Assembly: GCF_029893585.1 (NCBI RefSeq)
Contig: NZ_JARXYX010000052.1
Coordinates: forward strand, 1 to 44,350
Direction: 5' to 3'
DNA from: Streptomyces sp. LBL
GTDB lineage: Bacteria; Actinomycetota; Actinomycetes; Streptomycetales; Streptomycetaceae
Length of the DNA: 44,350 bases
How positions within the stretch are numbered: position 1 is the first letter of the stretch; the number at the start of each line of letters is the position of its first letter. Made by a program: the position numbers and the translations under genes. Positions 16,401 to 25,369 of this stretch are shown piece after piece. The notes below the pieces were generated by a model, which saw only the letters and a list, made by a program, of their open reading frames with translations, was not told where the DNA came from and made no database searches.

Positions 16401-17146
16401 GAAGCGGCGTCCTTGACAGGGGACGAGGATGCCAGTGACCCCGCCAGTGCCTCGACGGCCTCGGCCGTCGTCCACGTCGCGGCGGCCAGGTAGCGGAAGT
16501 TGATGAGAGCGGACAGGTAGCCGTCACCTTCGGGAAGCCGGGGGCCGGCCGTGGCGTCCCGGACGACGACCACCTCGAAGCCCTGCTCGACGAGTTCACG
16601 CAGGTGGCCCTCGACGCACAGGTTGGCGGCCATCCCGGCCAGAAGCACCTGTGAGACGCCCCGCTTGCGCAGCTGGAGGACGAGGTCGTTGGACTCGGGT
16701 CCCACGATCTTGTGCGGTGAGGCGACGGCGGTGCGCCCGTCGAGGATGTGTTCGCGGTAGGCGGGCAGGAAATCTGCCCCGGAGCCCTCGAATCCGTCGA
16801 GAGTGAGAGGCCCCCGACGGCTGAACATGCTGACGTCGTGCATGTACTGCTCCAGCGGACCGCCGAACCGCCAGGCGTCGTCCGAGGGGTAGTAGTAGTG
16901 GGGCGAGATCGCCACGGCGACGTCGGCGGCCTTGGCGGCCTCCAGGAGTTGGCCGATGTGGAGGACGGTCTCATTGTCGGTGATGCTGGCACCGAAAATC
17001 TCCCACGTGGCGCCGTCCGGGCTGAGGAAGTCGATCTGAGGGTCGGTGACCACGAGCGCCGTACGCGCCGGTTCGAGCCGGAAGCCGCTTCCCGGAAGCG
17101 CGGGCCGGGACGGCTCCGCGTATACGTCGGTCCTGGATGAGGTCAT
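16397..17146 (-). CDS. isochorismatase-like cysteine hydrolase
   Basis: 249-residue cysteine hydrolase of the isochorismatase superfamily. The catalytic triad is visible: Asp35 (VVTDPQIDF), Lys146 (SPHKIVG) and Cys177 (AANLCVEGH). The family includes nicotinamidase, N-carbamoylsarcosine amidase and biuret hydrolase. It is coupled to cynS, so a nitrogen-releasing route through a carbamoyl- or cyanate-generating substrate is attractive, but the substrate is inferred from context only. A TetR gene precedes on the same strand and the TetR-type site at 17201-17212 lies in its promoter. Confidence 0.92.
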   Translation of the reverse strand: MTSSRTDVYAEPSRPALPGSGFRLEPARTALVVTDPQIDFLSPDGATWEIFGASITDNETVLHIGQLLEAAKAADVAVAISPHYYYPSDDAWRFGGPLEQYMHDVSMFSRRGPLTLDGFEGSGADFLPAYREHILDGRTAVASPHKIVGPESNDLVLQLRKRGVSQVLLAGMAANLCVEGHLRELVEQGFEVVVVRDATAGPRLPEGDGYLSALINFRYLAAATWTTAEAVEALAGSLASSSPVKDAAS

Positions 17147-17200
17147 GGTGGACTCCGAGCAGAAGGTGAGTTTGGGATGCAGAGAACCCCCTCACTATAA

Positions 17201-17212
17201 ATGACCAGTCAT
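17201..17212. promoter_or_regulatory. TetR-type operator ATGACCAGTCAT
   Basis: Perfect 5-2-5 palindrome within an A/T-rich block (TATAAATGACCAGTCATC), 55 bases upstream of the isochorismatase-like start and just after the TetR gene. Sequences of this form are common targets of TetR proteins. Confidence 0.7.
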
Positions 17213-17306
17213 CTATGAATGAAGGGGGAGTGCTGCAACCGCACGAGGTACGCGGGCCAACTCCGTCCACCGAGAGAGGCTTTACAGGTACGGGGGGGGC
17301 GGCGCC

Positions 17307-17921
17307 TCAGACCTGAGCGTGCGCGACGCCGATGAGCCGCGGCAGGGACACGGTGAGAAAGCGGTCGTAGGGGGCCCGGCTCCGGTCGACGCGACCGCGC
17401 ATGGCCGCGCCCTCCCACGCCTCGATGACCATGGACGCCAACTCGCCGGCCTCGGGCGTTTCGACCGCCCCGCCCTCGTCCCTGGCTTCCGCGAGGCAGC
17501 CCGCGACGAGGGCCGACCACCGAGCCATGATGGAGGCCAACTCCTCGCGCGCCTCTTCGTTCTGGTCGGACAGTTCGAGGGCGAGGTTGCCGATCAGGCA
17601 GCCCAGCGCGAACCCCTGCTCGGCGTGGTCCTGAGTCAGGGCCTCGAAGAAGCGGACGACGCGTTGCGCCGGGGGTAGCGACGCGTCGCTCAGTATGGCG
17701 CTGTGAGTTTGGACGATGCCCGTCCAGTAGCGGCCGAGGACGGCGGCGGCGAAGGCGTTCTTGCTGCCGTAGTAGCTGTAGAACGAGCCCTTGGGCACGC
17801 CCGCCGTGTCGGTGATCTCCTTGATGCCCACCGCGTTGTACCCCTGGGCATGGAAGAGGGCCAGTCCCGCGTTGAGGAGATTCTCGCGGACCAGGGGGTT
17901 GGCGGGTCGGGGCACGGCCAC
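17307..17921 (-). CDS. TetR/AcrR family regulator
   Basis: 204-residue TetR repressor. HTH: LALFHAQGYNAVGIKEITDT then AGVPKGSFYSYYGSKNAF. The ligand-domain motif ALGCLIGNLALELSDQNEE resembles that of the TetR at 3040-3636, so the two belong to one subfamily. It lies upstream of the isochorismatase-cyanase operon in the same orientation; the palindrome at 17201 between them is the probable operator. Confidence 0.92.
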   Translation of the reverse strand: MAVPRPANPLVRENLLNAGLALFHAQGYNAVGIKEITDTAGVPKGSFYSYYGSKNAFAAAVLGRYWTGIVQTHSAILSDASLPPAQRVVRFFEALTQDHAEQGFALGCLIGNLALELSDQNEEAREELASIMARWSALVAGCLAEARDEGGAVETPEAGELASMVIEAWEGAAMRGRVDRSRAPYDRFLTVSLPRLIGVAHAQV

Positions 17922-18160
17922 AGCTTACAGAACGCCGTGCGGCGCAGGCCTGGCGCGCACGCGGCGAGCGCAACGGCACGCGAGCGTTCCCCGATGCTCG
18001 CGCTCGGTGCTGGGACCTATGCTGACCAGGTCAGTTGCGCCTGCCGCCTACGCTGGGTCAAAGGGGAACCAGGTGGTGTGTTGCGCAGCGGCGGGTGGGG
18101 TCATGTTCCCGAAAGGGGCGAGCCGCCGCCGCGACGTGATGGATGAGAGGTCAAGTGGAC

Positions 18161-18715
18161 GTGTCTGATGTCGCCGTTCAGGCTGACGGCTTGGTGTCGC
18201 AGTACATCGCCCGGGTGGAACAGGACCTGACGCACAATGCCGAGGAACAGGAACGCATCGGACAGGAGATGGAGGGGCTGCAGCAGCGGCTGGATGCCCT
18301 GCAACGGGAGCGCGGCGTGCTGCTGGGTGTGAGGCAGGCGCTGGGCGGCCAGGGTGCGGACCAGGCGGCACCCTCCACGCCGGCCGCGGCGTCAGAGGAA
18401 ACGGCGCCCAGGGGGCAGACTGATGCTCCGGGCGAGCCGGGAACCCCAGAGGCGCACCAGGCACGCAAGGCCTCCGAGCTCACCTTGGTGGACCTGGTCT
18501 GCGGTCACCTGGCCGGTCAGTCCGAACCCCGCTCGGCCGCGGAGGTCTCCGCGGACATCGCCCGGGCTCATCCGGGCCGGCGAATCAAGGCCACCGTGGT
18601 GCGTGCCACCCTGGAGGCGCTCGTGGCGCAGGGCCGGGCCAGGCGGACGAAGCGGGGCCGGTCGGTCTTCTACAGCTCCTCCGCCCCGGCCAGGGCGACC
18701 CGCTCCTCCGACTGA
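18161..18715 (+). CDS. coiled-coil protein with C-terminal winged-helix-like domain
   Basis: 184 residues. Residues ~10-70 form a charged coiled coil (RVEQDLTHNAEEQERIGQEM then EGLQQRLDALQRERGVLLGV). A disordered Ala/Pro/Glu-rich linker follows, then a C-terminal domain (residues ~105-180: ELTLVDLVCGHLAGQSEPRS, SAAEVSADIARAHPGRRIKA) that looks like a small winged helix. The last basic part GRARRTKRGRSVFY resembles the wing. GTG 18161 is preferred because GAGAGG lies ~10 bases upstream; GTG 18155 and ATG 18143 are alternatives. Homologues are common in Streptomyces accessory regions and are annotated as regulatory or hypothetical. Function unknown. Confidence 0.75.
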   Translation: MSDVAVQADGLVSQYIARVEQDLTHNAEEQERIGQEMEGLQQRLDALQRERGVLLGVRQALGGQGADQAAPSTPAAASEETAPRGQTDAPGEPGTPEAHQARKASELTLVDLVCGHLAGQSEPRSAAEVSADIARAHPGRRIKATVVRATLEALVAQGRARRTKRGRSVFYSSSAPARATRSSD

Positions 18716-18829
18716 ACCCATCGGCCATGCCGGCGGGTGACACTCAGCCCTTCGAGGCGTGGACGCGCGGCAGAACGGTCGAGTGTCCCCCCGGGTGGAG
18801 CCGGCGTACGGCTCGGCGCCCCGGTGTGC

Positions 18830-20245
18830 TCAGGCCCTTTCCCGCAGGACGACCACACCGACGGCCGCGAGCACGGCGAGTGCCGCCGAGACGATCACGG
18901 CGATGTCCGCTCCGTGTGCCGCCGATCCCGCGGAGGTCACGATCGCGATGGTCATCGCCACTCCGGCGCACGAGCCGATGTAGCGGAAGGTCTGCTGGGC
19001 CCCGGACCCCATGGCCGCCCGCTCGGCCGGGACCGCCTCGACGGACAGCAGCGGGAGGGCGGCGTTGAGCAGGCCGCTGCCGATACCGGCCACCACCAGG
19101 CCCGGCAGCAGCCGCGGCCAGGAGTCCGCGGCGATCGAGCCCAGCAGGGCCAGCGCGCCGCCGGCGTGCAGGACGAATCCCAGCGCAAGCTGGTGGCGCG
19201 GTGAGATCCGCCCGGCCAGTCGCCGGGCCTGCAGCGCCACCGCGAAAGAGATGCCGGACCACAGCATGAGGAGCCACGCGGTGACGATCGCCGACATCCC
19301 GAGGCTCTTCTGCAGCAGCGAGGGCAGGTAGCTGAACAGGCCGATGACGGCCAGCCCGGTGAACAGACCGGCCACGGAGGAGGCCAAGAATCGGGGGCGC
19401 CGCAGCAGGCCGAGGTCGATCATCGGCGTGCGGTTACGGCGTTCGACGACCGCGAAAGCGGCAGTGAGCAGCACTGCCACGGCGAGCAGGACACCGACCG
19501 GCGCACGCAGCCATCCGTCACGGCCGAGCGTCAGCGCGGCCACCAGCGCTACCAGCGCCAGGCTGAACACCAGGGCGCCGGCGATGTCGGGGCGACCGCG
19601 GTCGGGTGCGCGCGATTCCGTCAGCGGACGGACGCCGGACGCCGCGACGATCAGCGCCGCCGCGCCCAGGACCGCATAGGCGATACGCCAACTGGGCATC
19701 GCTCCGGCGACCAGCGGGCCCACCGCGATGCCTGCGCTGACGCACGCGCCCCACACGCCCGTCGCGTGCAGGCGGCCCCTGGGCGTCGGAAACGCCTGGA
19801 CGATCAGCCCCAGGCTGCTGGCCAGGATGGCCGCGCTCGCCGCGCCCTGCGCGATCCTGGCCGCCGTGAACAGCCAGGTCGACGTGGTCAGCGCGCCCAG
19901 TGCCGTGGTGAGGCCGAGAGCGGCTGTGCCGGCCAGGAACAGCCGGCGTCGGCCGTAGTCGTCGGCGAGGCTGCCGGCCACCAGGAGCAGAGCGGCGAGC
20001 CCCAGGGGGGTGCCGTTCAGCAGCCAGGCCTGCGCGGAAAGGGGCGTGTGCAGGTCGGCGGCGGTCTCGGGGAGCGTCACCATCGGCGCCGTGTAGGTCA
20101 TGAGCGCCACCGCGGTGGCCGCGCTGGTCACGGCAAGGGTGGACCGGGCGTTGCGCGACGGCTGTGCCCCCGGTGGCACGGACGTGCCGGACGGGGTCGT
20201 TGGCCGGGCCGGGGCCGCGTTGGGGTTCTGGTCGAGCCGGGTCAT
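18830..20245 (-). CDS. MFS transporter (DHA2-like)
   Basis: 471-residue major facilitator with about 14 hydrophobic segments, the DHA2 drug-efflux layout (e.g. LAVTSAATAVALMTYTAPMV, GLAALLLVAGSLADDYGRRR). The loop GSLADDYGRRRLFLAG is the MFS motif A, and RIAQGAASAAILASSLGLIV matches the helix-4/5 motif. The ATG at 20245 was chosen because upstream in-frame sequence is not membrane-like. It diverges from the malic enzyme gene; no adjacent regulator is evident. Confidence 0.88.
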   Translation of the reverse strand: MTRLDQNPNAAPARPTTPSGTSVPPGAQPSRNARSTLAVTSAATAVALMTYTAPMVTLPETAADLHTPLSAQAWLLNGTPLGLAALLLVAGSLADDYGRRRLFLAGTAALGLTTALGALTTSTWLFTAARIAQGAASAAILASSLGLIVQAFPTPRGRLHATGVWGACVSAGIAVGPLVAGAMPSWRIAYAVLGAAALIVAASGVRPLTESRAPDRGRPDIAGALVFSLALVALVAALTLGRDGWLRAPVGVLLAVAVLLTAAFAVVERRNRTPMIDLGLLRRPRFLASSVAGLFTGLAVIGLFSYLPSLLQKSLGMSAIVTAWLLMLWSGISFAVALQARRLAGRISPRHQLALGFVLHAGGALALLGSIAADSWPRLLPGLVVAGIGSGLLNAALPLLSVEAVPAERAAMGSGAQQTFRYIGSCAGVAMTIAIVTSAGSAAHGADIAVIVSAALAVLAAVGVVVLRERA

Positions 20246-20533
20246 GGGCCACCCTTTCGGCGACTTGTCAGTTCGGTCACTGAACCTTGGTGCTCTGTGT
20301 TTCGTGCCGGCGCAGGCCGATGACGTCGTTGAGCCGTTTCTTGCCGGCAGGGAGTTGCAGTGCGCCATCCGACGTCCTTCCGTGAGCGCAGGCGAGCTCG
20401 GTGACCGGTCCGCGAAGGGCCCCGGAGCGGGCGGGCGCCTCGGATCGATCGGAGTCAACCACGGCTCAGTACGGCTTTCAAACCGCTCTCAAGGCCGGCT
20501 CCCCTTGCCGACGGTAGGCGTCCGCCTCTCCCT

Positions 20534-20564
20534 GCGATATAACCTAATGGCTTACAGTTATTTC
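20534..20564. promoter_or_regulatory. 31-nt palindrome, copy 4 (malic enzyme promoter)
   Basis: Begins GCGATATAAC and ends TTACAGTTATTTC; the right half is identical to the right half of the 9683 copy except for one base. Arms GATATAAC and GTTATTTC are near-complements. It lies 28 bases upstream of the malic enzyme start codon, so binding would block or overlap the start of transcription. The decamer box seen before copies 3 and 5 is absent. Confidence 0.65.
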
Positions 20565-20591
20565 TATCACGGGCAGGCAGGGGATGCGGCG

Positions 20592-21818
20592 ATGGCAACA
20601 CAGGCGGTCGGCACCGGACACGGCAGCGCGGCGGGGAAGAGGCGGCCGGCATCCGGCCCCACGCGGACCACGGACCCGGTCTTTGCCCTGCACCGTGGCG
20701 GAAAGATGCAGGTGACCCCCACCGTTACGGTGCGCGACGCCTCCGATCTGTCACTGGCGTACACGCCGGGGGTGGCCGAGGTCTGCAGGGCCATCGCGGA
20801 CCGGCCCGAGCTGGTGCACGACTACACCTGGAAGTCGCAGGTGGTCGCGGTCGTCACCGACGGGACGGCGGTGCTGGGCCTCGGTGACATCGGCCCGGAG
20901 GCGTCCCTGCCGGTCATGGAGGGCAAGGCCATCCTGTTCAAGCAGTTCGGCGGGGTGAATGCGGTGCCGATCGCACTCTCCTGCACCGGCGTGGACGAGA
21001 TCGTCGAGACCGTCGTGCGGCTTGCGCCGTCCTTCGGCGGAGTCAATCTGGAGGACATCTCGGCGCCGCGCTGCTTCGAGATCGAGGACGCGCTCAAAGC
21101 CCGGCTCGACATCCCGGTCTTCCATGACGACCAGCACGGCACCGCCATCGTCACCCTGGCGGCACTGCGCAACGCCTGCACCCTGACGGGCCGGCCGCTC
21201 GGTGACCTGCGGGTGGTGATCTCGGGGGCCGGCGCGGCCGGTGTCGCCATCGCCAGAATCCTCGTCGAGGCCGGGGCCGGGGACGTGGCGGTCACCGACC
21301 GCAGGGGAGTGGTGCACCCGGACCGCGACGACCTCAATCCGGTCAAGCGCGACCTGGCGGCGTACACCAACAAGGCAGGGCTGACCGGCTCACTGGAGTC
21401 GGCCCTGGCCGGAGCCGACGTCTTCATCGGAGTCTCCGGCGGCACGGTCCCGGAGCAGGTGGTGGCCACGATGGCCCCGGGCTCCTTCATCTTCGCGATG
21501 GCCAACCCGACCCCGGAGGTCCACCCGGACGTGGCCCGCAAGTACGCCGCCGTGGTGGCGACCGGGCGCTCCGACTTTCCCAATCAGATCAACAACGTGC
21601 TGGCCTTCCCCGGCGTCTTCGCCGGCGCCCTCCAGGTCCGGGCGTCCGCGATCACCGAGGGAATGAAGCTCGCCGCCGCCGAGGCGCTGGCCGCGGTCCT
21701 CGCCGGCGAACTCGCCGCCGACCGGGTCGTCCCCTCCCCGTTCGACCCCCGGGTCGCCCCCGCCGTCACCGCCGCCGTGGCCGCTGCCGCGCGGGCGGAC
21801 GGTGTGGCGCGCCTGTGA
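20592..21818 (+). CDS. NAD(P)-dependent malic enzyme
   Basis: 408-residue malic enzyme of the short bacterial type: oxidative decarboxylation of malate to pyruvate with production of reduced nicotinamide cofactor. Signature segments: SLAYTPGVAEVCRAI with the catalytic Tyr, LGDIGPEASLPVMEGKAILF with the catalytic Lys, metal-binding VNLEDISAPRCFEIED and FHDDQHGTA, and the Rossmann loop ISGAGAAGVAIARI. ATG 20592 follows AGGGGA; an earlier in-frame ATG at 20549 lies inside the palindrome and is less likely. It is divergent from the MFS gene and may supply reducing power together with the redox genes sharing the palindrome. Confidence 0.95.
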   Translation: MATQAVGTGHGSAAGKRRPASGPTRTTDPVFALHRGGKMQVTPTVTVRDASDLSLAYTPGVAEVCRAIADRPELVHDYTWKSQVVAVVTDGTAVLGLGDIGPEASLPVMEGKAILFKQFGGVNAVPIALSCTGVDEIVETVVRLAPSFGGVNLEDISAPRCFEIEDALKARLDIPVFHDDQHGTAIVTLAALRNACTLTGRPLGDLRVVISGAGAAGVAIARILVEAGAGDVAVTDRRGVVHPDRDDLNPVKRDLAAYTNKAGLTGSLESALAGADVFIGVSGGTVPEQVVATMAPGSFIFAMANPTPEVHPDVARKYAAVVATGRSDFPNQINNVLAFPGVFAGALQVRASAITEGMKLAAAEALAAVLAGELAADRVVPSPFDPRVAPAVTAAVAAAARADGVARL

Positions 21819-21865
21819 CATGACTGCGGGCGCGAGGCCGGTGAGCCGCCGGTCCGGTCGCTCGA

Positions 21866-21903
21866 GCCTTGCGTGTAATAGCTGTAGTGGTTACGGTTAT
21901 ATC
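21866..21903. promoter_or_regulatory. GCCTTGCGTG box plus 31-nt palindrome, copy 5
   Basis: GCCTTGCGTG (21866-21875) leads into the palindrome at 21873-21903, beginning GTGTAATAGCTGTAG and ending GGTTATATC. In register with the 9683 copy it follows GTGWAATAGYYRTAG then WTACRGTTATWTC. It sits 33 bases before the peroxiredoxin start codon. Confidence 0.7.
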
Positions 21904-21935
21904 GATTTTGGTTGTCATCGACGAAGGAAACGACA

Positions 21936-22571
21936 GTGGCGCTGCAACTGGGAGACACCGCCCCCGACTTCACGGCCCCTACCGCGAGTGGTGAGATCCG
22001 CTTCTACGACTGGCTGGGGGACAGCTGGGGGGTTCTCTTCTCGCACCCCGCCGACTTCACCCCCGTGTGCACGACGGAACTCGGCGCCGTCGCCTCGCTC
22101 AGCGACGAGTTCGCCCGGCGCAACACACGGGTGGCGGCGGTTTCCGTCGACAGCGCCGAAGACCACAGGGCCTGGTCCGCGGACATCGCCGAGACCCAGG
22201 GCCACAGCGTCGGCTTCCCGATGATCGCGGACGTGGACCGCACGGTCTCCGACCTGTACGGCATGATCCACCCCAACGCCTCCGACACCGCCACCGTCCG
22301 GTCCGTGTTCGTCATCGGTCCGAACAAGCGGATCAAGCTGACGCTCACTTACCCGGCCAGCACGGGCCGGAACTTCGCCGAGATCCTCCGCGTCATCGAC
22401 TCCCTCCAGCTCACCGCGGAGCACCAGGTCGCCACGCCCGCGGACTGGCAGGACGGCGAGGACGTCATCATCACGCCGGCGGTCAGCGACACCGACGCCG
22501 CCGAACGCTTCCCCGGATACCGCACGGTCAAGCCCTACCTGCGCTACACCGCACAGCCGGACCGCACCTGA
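21936..22571 (+). CDS. 1-Cys peroxiredoxin (Prx6/AhpC-TSA family)
   Basis: 211-residue peroxiredoxin of the Prx6 class, reducing peroxides through peroxidatic Cys45 in SHPADFTPVCTTELG. The Prx6 C-terminal domain is present (VATPADWQDGEDVIITPAVS then GYRTVKPYLRYTA). GTG 21936 has AAGGAAA eight bases upstream; a longer frame begins inside the promoter palindrome's flank. It heads a likely operon with proA-like and panE-like genes; both of those are frameshifted in this sequence. Confidence 0.94.
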   Translation: MALQLGDTAPDFTAPTASGEIRFYDWLGDSWGVLFSHPADFTPVCTTELGAVASLSDEFARRNTRVAAVSVDSAEDHRAWSADIAETQGHSVGFPMIADVDRTVSDLYGMIHPNASDTATVRSVFVIGPNKRIKLTLTYPASTGRNFAEILRVIDSLQLTAEHQVATPADWQDGEDVIITPAVSDTDAAERFPGYRTVKPYLRYTAQPDRT

Positions 22572-22654
22572 CCGACAGCTACGGCCCGGGCCACCGGCCC
22601 CGCGATCACGGCGAGCGTTCACGGGGGCAGCCCCGGCCAGGAGAGGACGCCGCT

Positions 22655-23975
22655 GTGACACACGCCGAACACGACCGGAGAAGCGATGCCGAGCAAGCCG
22701 TGCGCGCCTACGCGGCCCGGGCCGCCGCAGGCGCTGCCGCTGTCGTGGACGCACCTGACAAGGACATCGACGCCGCACTGCGCCGCATGGCGAAGCGTCT
22801 GGAAGAAGCCCGCAGCGCCCTGCTGGCGGCGAACGACCAGGACGTCGAAGCAGCGGTGGCCATCGGCATGTCGGAGGGCGTCCAGGACCGTTTGCGGCTG
22901 ACCGATGCCCGACTCGACTCCATGCAGGCCCAGTTGCATGCGCTGGCCGCCGTACCGCACGAACCGGGGGACACGGTCATCGAGGTGCGTCCGGACGGCC
23001 TGACGCTGTCTGAGCGCCGACGGCCGGTCGGCGTCATCGGCGCGAATTTCGAAGCACGTCCCAACGTGACCCTCGACATAGCGTCCCAGCTCCTCAAGTC
23101 ACGCAAACGCGGGCGTGCTGCGCACAGGGTCCGCCGCCCTGCGTTCGTCCCGGGCCTTGATGTGCCAAGTCATCCGGCCCGCCCTGAGCGGGGCCGGCCT
23201 GGATCCCGACGTGCTCCAGCTCCTGCCCGGCGCGGACCACACCGCAGCCCATGCACTGGTTTCCCTCCCCGAACTGATCCCGCTGGTCATTCTGCGCGGG
23301 AGCGGCAAGAGCACCCGGGACCTCAGCCGTGCGGCGGCGCGGCACGGCGTCCGAACCCTGGCCCACGCCGACGGCGGCGGGGTGCTCTACGCGGGCCCCG
23401 CGGCGGACGAGGAGACCGTGCACCGCCTCATCGTCGAAAGCCTCGACCGGCTGGGCGTCTGCAACCGGCTCAACCTCCTCCTCATCGACCGGTCCTGCTA
23501 CGACCGGCTGCTGCCCGGCGTCCTGGCCACCCTGGACCGCGTCGGCGTGGCCGCCTCACTGCACCCGCACCCGCACCCGCTCGGCTACGAATGGTCCCTG
23601 GACCCCACACGCGCCGCGACCGTCACCGTCGCTCCCGCGAACGGACCGCTGCACGCCGCACGCATCGCCCACCAGGAAACCTCCGGACTCGCGGCCGCCA
23701 TCGCCACCCAGGATCCGGCCACCGCCGCGCAGTTCATCGACGCCTACACCGGCACCGGGGTGTTCTGGAACTCCACCACACGCCTCCTCGACGGCTACAA
23801 GCTGCTACGGCTGCCCGAAACCGGGATCAGCATCGACCGGATTCCCGGGCCCCGCGGTCCGGTGACCTTCCGCGACCTGCATCTGCGGCAGTTCGTCGTC
23901 GTGCCCAGCGACACGACCACCGGCCGGCCGCAGGCTCACACCTCCACACACCGACGGGAAACTGAGTGCGGATGA
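22655..23975 (+). pseudogene. proA: gamma-glutamyl phosphate reductase-like gene, one-base frameshift
   Basis: ProA-like NADPH-dependent reductase of the aldehyde dehydrogenase superfamily. The N-terminal part (22655 to ~23107) ends RPNVTLDIASQLLKSRK; the rest continues one frame over as NAGVLRTGSAALRSSRAL and includes the catalytic Cys region LGVCNRLNLLLIDRS. Total length 1321 bases is 440 codons plus one, the normal ProA size. Removing one A from the AAA at ~23104-23107 restores SRNAGVLRTGS. Either a true null mutation or a homopolymer read error. It follows the peroxiredoxin by 83 bases and overlaps the panE-like gene (ATGA). It may be a second, specialised ProA homologue rather than the housekeeping copy. 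Confidence 0.85.
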
Positions 23976-24977
23976 CTTCAACAACGCCGGAGCACGCCGG
24001 CCGCCGAACTGCCGCGGGTGCCGTAAGCGAGCTGAGCGCAAGGAGCACGACGAAGCGCGTCCTCGTCGTGGGCGCCGGGGCGACGGGCGGATACTTCGGC
24101 GCCCGGCTGGCCCAGGCGGGGCGCGACGTGACCTTCCTGGTTAGGCCGGGACGCGCCGCCGCCCTGCGGACCACGGGCCTGCGTCTGTCGGGCCCTGACG
24201 GTGACGAGGCCGTGATCCCCCGGTTGGTGACGGCGCAGGAGCTCGCAGACCCGTACGACGTGATCCTGTTGGCGGTGAAGGCGGAGGCCCTGGACACGGC
24301 CCTGACCGACGTGACGCCCGCGGTCGGCGAGAGCAGTGTCATCATTCCCTTTCTCAACGGGATCGACCATCTCAAGGCCCTCACCGAGCGCTTCCCGGGA
24401 TCGGTACTCGGCGGAGTGGTCAGGGCCGTTGCCCATCTCGCGGCCGACGGCGCTGTCATCTTCGGCGGTCCGACAGCTGTCATGGAGATCGGGGAGCTGA
24501 CCGGGGAGGTGTCCGACCGCGTGCGTGCCGCCGCCGGTGTGCTGGCCTCGGCCGGATTCGCCTTCAGCGTGTCCGGCCGAGGCCAGCACAGCCATGTGGC
24601 ACAAGTGGGTGTTCATCAGCACCGTGTCCGTCATCACCTGCCTCATGACCGGCACGATCGGGGAGGTGGCGGCGGTGCCGGGCGGCCCGGATTTCGCCGC
24701 CGCCGTCCTGGAGGAGACCACAGCGGTCGCGGCGGGCGCCAAGCACCCCTTGTCCGCAGCCCAGGTGCAGGGGCTGCGGACCATGGTGACCCAGGAAGGC
24801 TCGCCGTTCGCTCCGTCGATGTACCGGGACATGACCGACCAGCGCCCGACCGAAGTGGAGCACGTCCTGGCCTCGTTGTCCTCCGCGGCAACAGATCTGG
24901 ACATCCCCACCCCGCTCGTCGACCTTGCCGTCCTGCGCCTGCGCGTGCACAACCGGAAGCCGGTCACACCGTCGTGA
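23972..24977 (+). pseudogene. ketopantoate reductase-like gene (PanE/ApbA family), one-base frameshift
   Basis: 2-dehydropantoate 2-reductase family. The N-terminal Rossmann domain (KRVLVVGAGATGGYFGARLA, GAGATGG loop) and a conserved middle (VILLAVKAEALDTAL, IIPFLNGIDHLKALTERFPG) run to ~24575. The helical C-terminal domain continues in another frame as STAMWHKWVFISTVSVITCL to DIPTPLVDLAVLRLRVHNRK. Length 1006 is a multiple of three plus one, so one extra base near 24570-24590 explains the break. ATG 23972 overlaps the preceding stop. About 30 extra N-terminal residues precede the Rossmann strand. Family members act on diverse 2-oxo acids; true pantoate synthesis is not implied. Confidence 0.82.
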
Positions 24978-25130
24978 GCTCGGCTCGAACCGCCCCACTT
25001 CCCGCGGCCTGTTACATAGAGTTACGGAATCCTGAGAGCAAGGTTCATCGCTCCAGGCCGACCGAAACGGCGGAGACGAAAATCCCCCGCTTGCAAAATT
25101 GCGATTCAGTCGTCCGCACTGCGACCGAAC

Positions 25131-25290
25131 GTCGTCCTCGCCGCCCCGTCCCGGACGATGGAGGAGGCCGCACAGGCCATGTCCCACGAAGGCTTCTGCC
25201 ATCTGACCGTCTGGACCACGGGTAGCCGGTCGGCATCGTCTCGGTGCGTGACATCATCCTCTGCTGGGCGCCGAAGGCAGTTCGCGAGCT
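25131..25290 (+). pseudogene. CBS-domain protein fragment, frameshifted
   Basis: Two adjacent frames encode half a CBS motif each: VVLAAPSRTMEEAAQAMSHE followed by GFCHLTVWTTG, then one frame over PVGIVSVRDIILCWAPKAVR. Together they match the C-terminal CBS repeat of actinobacterial CBS-domain proteins (TVEQAAQ-M...HLPV...VGIVSVRDI). The N-terminal repeat is missing. Surrounding bases 24978-25130 hold nothing else recognisable. Confidence 0.6.
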
Positions 25291-25299
25291 GATACGCGA

Positions 25300-25341
25300 G
25301 AGGGCCGGACCCCGTACGAGACGTACGGAAATCCGGCCCTC
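25300..25341. terminator. hairpin terminator after catalase
   Basis: Perfect 10-bp inverted repeat GAGGGCCGGA / TCCGGCCCTC with an inner CCGTAC/GTACGG repeat in the loop, 29 bases past the catalase stop in its reading direction. Also serves the plus strand. Confidence 0.75.
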
Positions 25342-25369
25342 CGCTCACCGTAAGCGGTCCGATCCCGGG

